Shown: positions 51,405-51,449 of the stretch, piece by piece
How the letters are laid out: each line of letters begins with the position of its first letter
Position numbering within the stretch: position 1 is the stretch's first letter
NCBI GenBank assembly: GCA_016871055.1
Contig: VFZW01000006.1
Location: 1-51,449, forward strand
Length of the DNA: 51,449 bases
Direction: 5' to 3'
Source: Acidobacteriota bacterium
GTDB lineage: Bacteria; Acidobacteriota; Terriglobia; Bryobacterales; Bryobacteraceae
Made by a program: the position numbers and the translations under genes
The notes under the pieces: generated by a model
Seen by the model: the letters and a program-made list of their open reading frames with translations, nothing else
What the model was told of the DNA's origin: nothing
Database searches by the model: none

Positions 51405-51449
51405 TTAGGCTGCGAGTAATTTGACGATCTCCTCGATGGCGCGATCGGC
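51405..51449 (-). CDS. Possible 3' end of a minus-strand gene
   Basis: On the minus strand the last bases read ADRAIEEIVKLLAA then TAA at 51407-51405, a plausible helical C-terminus running off the right edge. Only 14 codons are visible, so this could be chance. Confidence 0.35.
   Translation of the reverse strand, partial: ADRAIEEIVKLLAA

Noticed and set aside
1-51449. tRNA, rRNA, CRISPR arrays or complete insertion sequences
   Set aside because: None recognised in the intergenic gaps, which are mostly shorter than 150 bases; no repeat-spacer pattern or transposase seen.

Overview
The window looks like chromosomal DNA of a GC-rich acidobacterium, most likely a Bryobacterales/Solibacter-type organism. 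The reasons are an Oar-like TonB-dependent receptor with an N-terminal carboxypeptidase-regulatory-like domain, an FG-GAP protein ending in what looks like the Solibacter-type C-terminal domain (TIGR03437), two Ser/Thr kinases fused to TolB/WD40-like propellers, three DinB-fold proteins, an NHL-repeat protein and a multihaem c-type cytochrome with TPRs. This is judged by reading the protein sequences; no database search was run. No rRNA, tRNA, CRISPR array or complete insertion sequence was seen.

Layout. 1-1353: an orphan phage-terminase-like ATPase with a small partner gene cut by the window edge. 1487-9134: three large exported proteins (partial sensor propeller plus helical domain, FG-GAP/TIGR03437 protein, TonB-dependent receptor). 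9131-14089: response regulator/HD-GYP phosphodiesterase, DinB protein, TlpA-like lipoprotein, DsbD-N-like protein, GT9 glycosyltransferase, exported HpcH/HpaI aldolase-like protein, DUF1572 protein. 14166-18302: Ser/Thr kinase, a decayed ParE toxin with an intact antitoxin, NHL-repeat protein. 18367-22579: a 1096-residue protein joining OmpA-like, peptidoglycan-binding-like and HEXXH metallopeptidase modules, followed by two tandem paralogous small proteins; this is the best candidate for an undescribed system. 22567-25680: a second Ser/Thr kinase gene broken by one frameshift, and a divergent PemK/MazF-type toxin-antitoxin pair. 25920-29193: gcvT-gcvH and a GT39-like membrane glycosyltransferase. 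29251-30507: an endonuclease/exonuclease/phosphatase-family gene with an in-frame stop, and a small unknown gene in lower-GC DNA. 30504-34807: an apparent four-gene operon of a bacterial microcompartment shell protein, a CoA-acylating aldehyde dehydrogenase with two encapsulation-peptide-like helices, an unknown protein and recJ. 34863-42817: cyclophilin lipoprotein, DinB, seven-haem cytochrome/TPR lipoprotein, beta-lactamase-fold hydrolase, ygfZ, a small membrane protein, an MBL hydrolase, a DegT aminotransferase and an orphan antitoxin-like ORF. 42830-51449: exported esterase, CBM9-like protein, two tandem phosphohexomutases, LysM protein, pseudouridine synthase, PPK2, a caspase-like protein, an AhpD-like protein and a small exported protein.

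Gene organisation is tight. Many genes overlap by 1-4 bases (ATGA, TGATG, TAATG), and several convergent pairs overlap at their 3' ends by up to 104 bases. A TANNNT hexamer lies 6-10 bases before the start codon of many first genes, which suggests short or absent 5' leaders, while many downstream genes have clear Shine-Dalgarno sequences or overlapping starts. Three genes are visibly broken: parE (frameshift/deletion), the kinase at 22567-25106 (one-base frameshift) and the nuclease at 29251-30099 (internal TAA).
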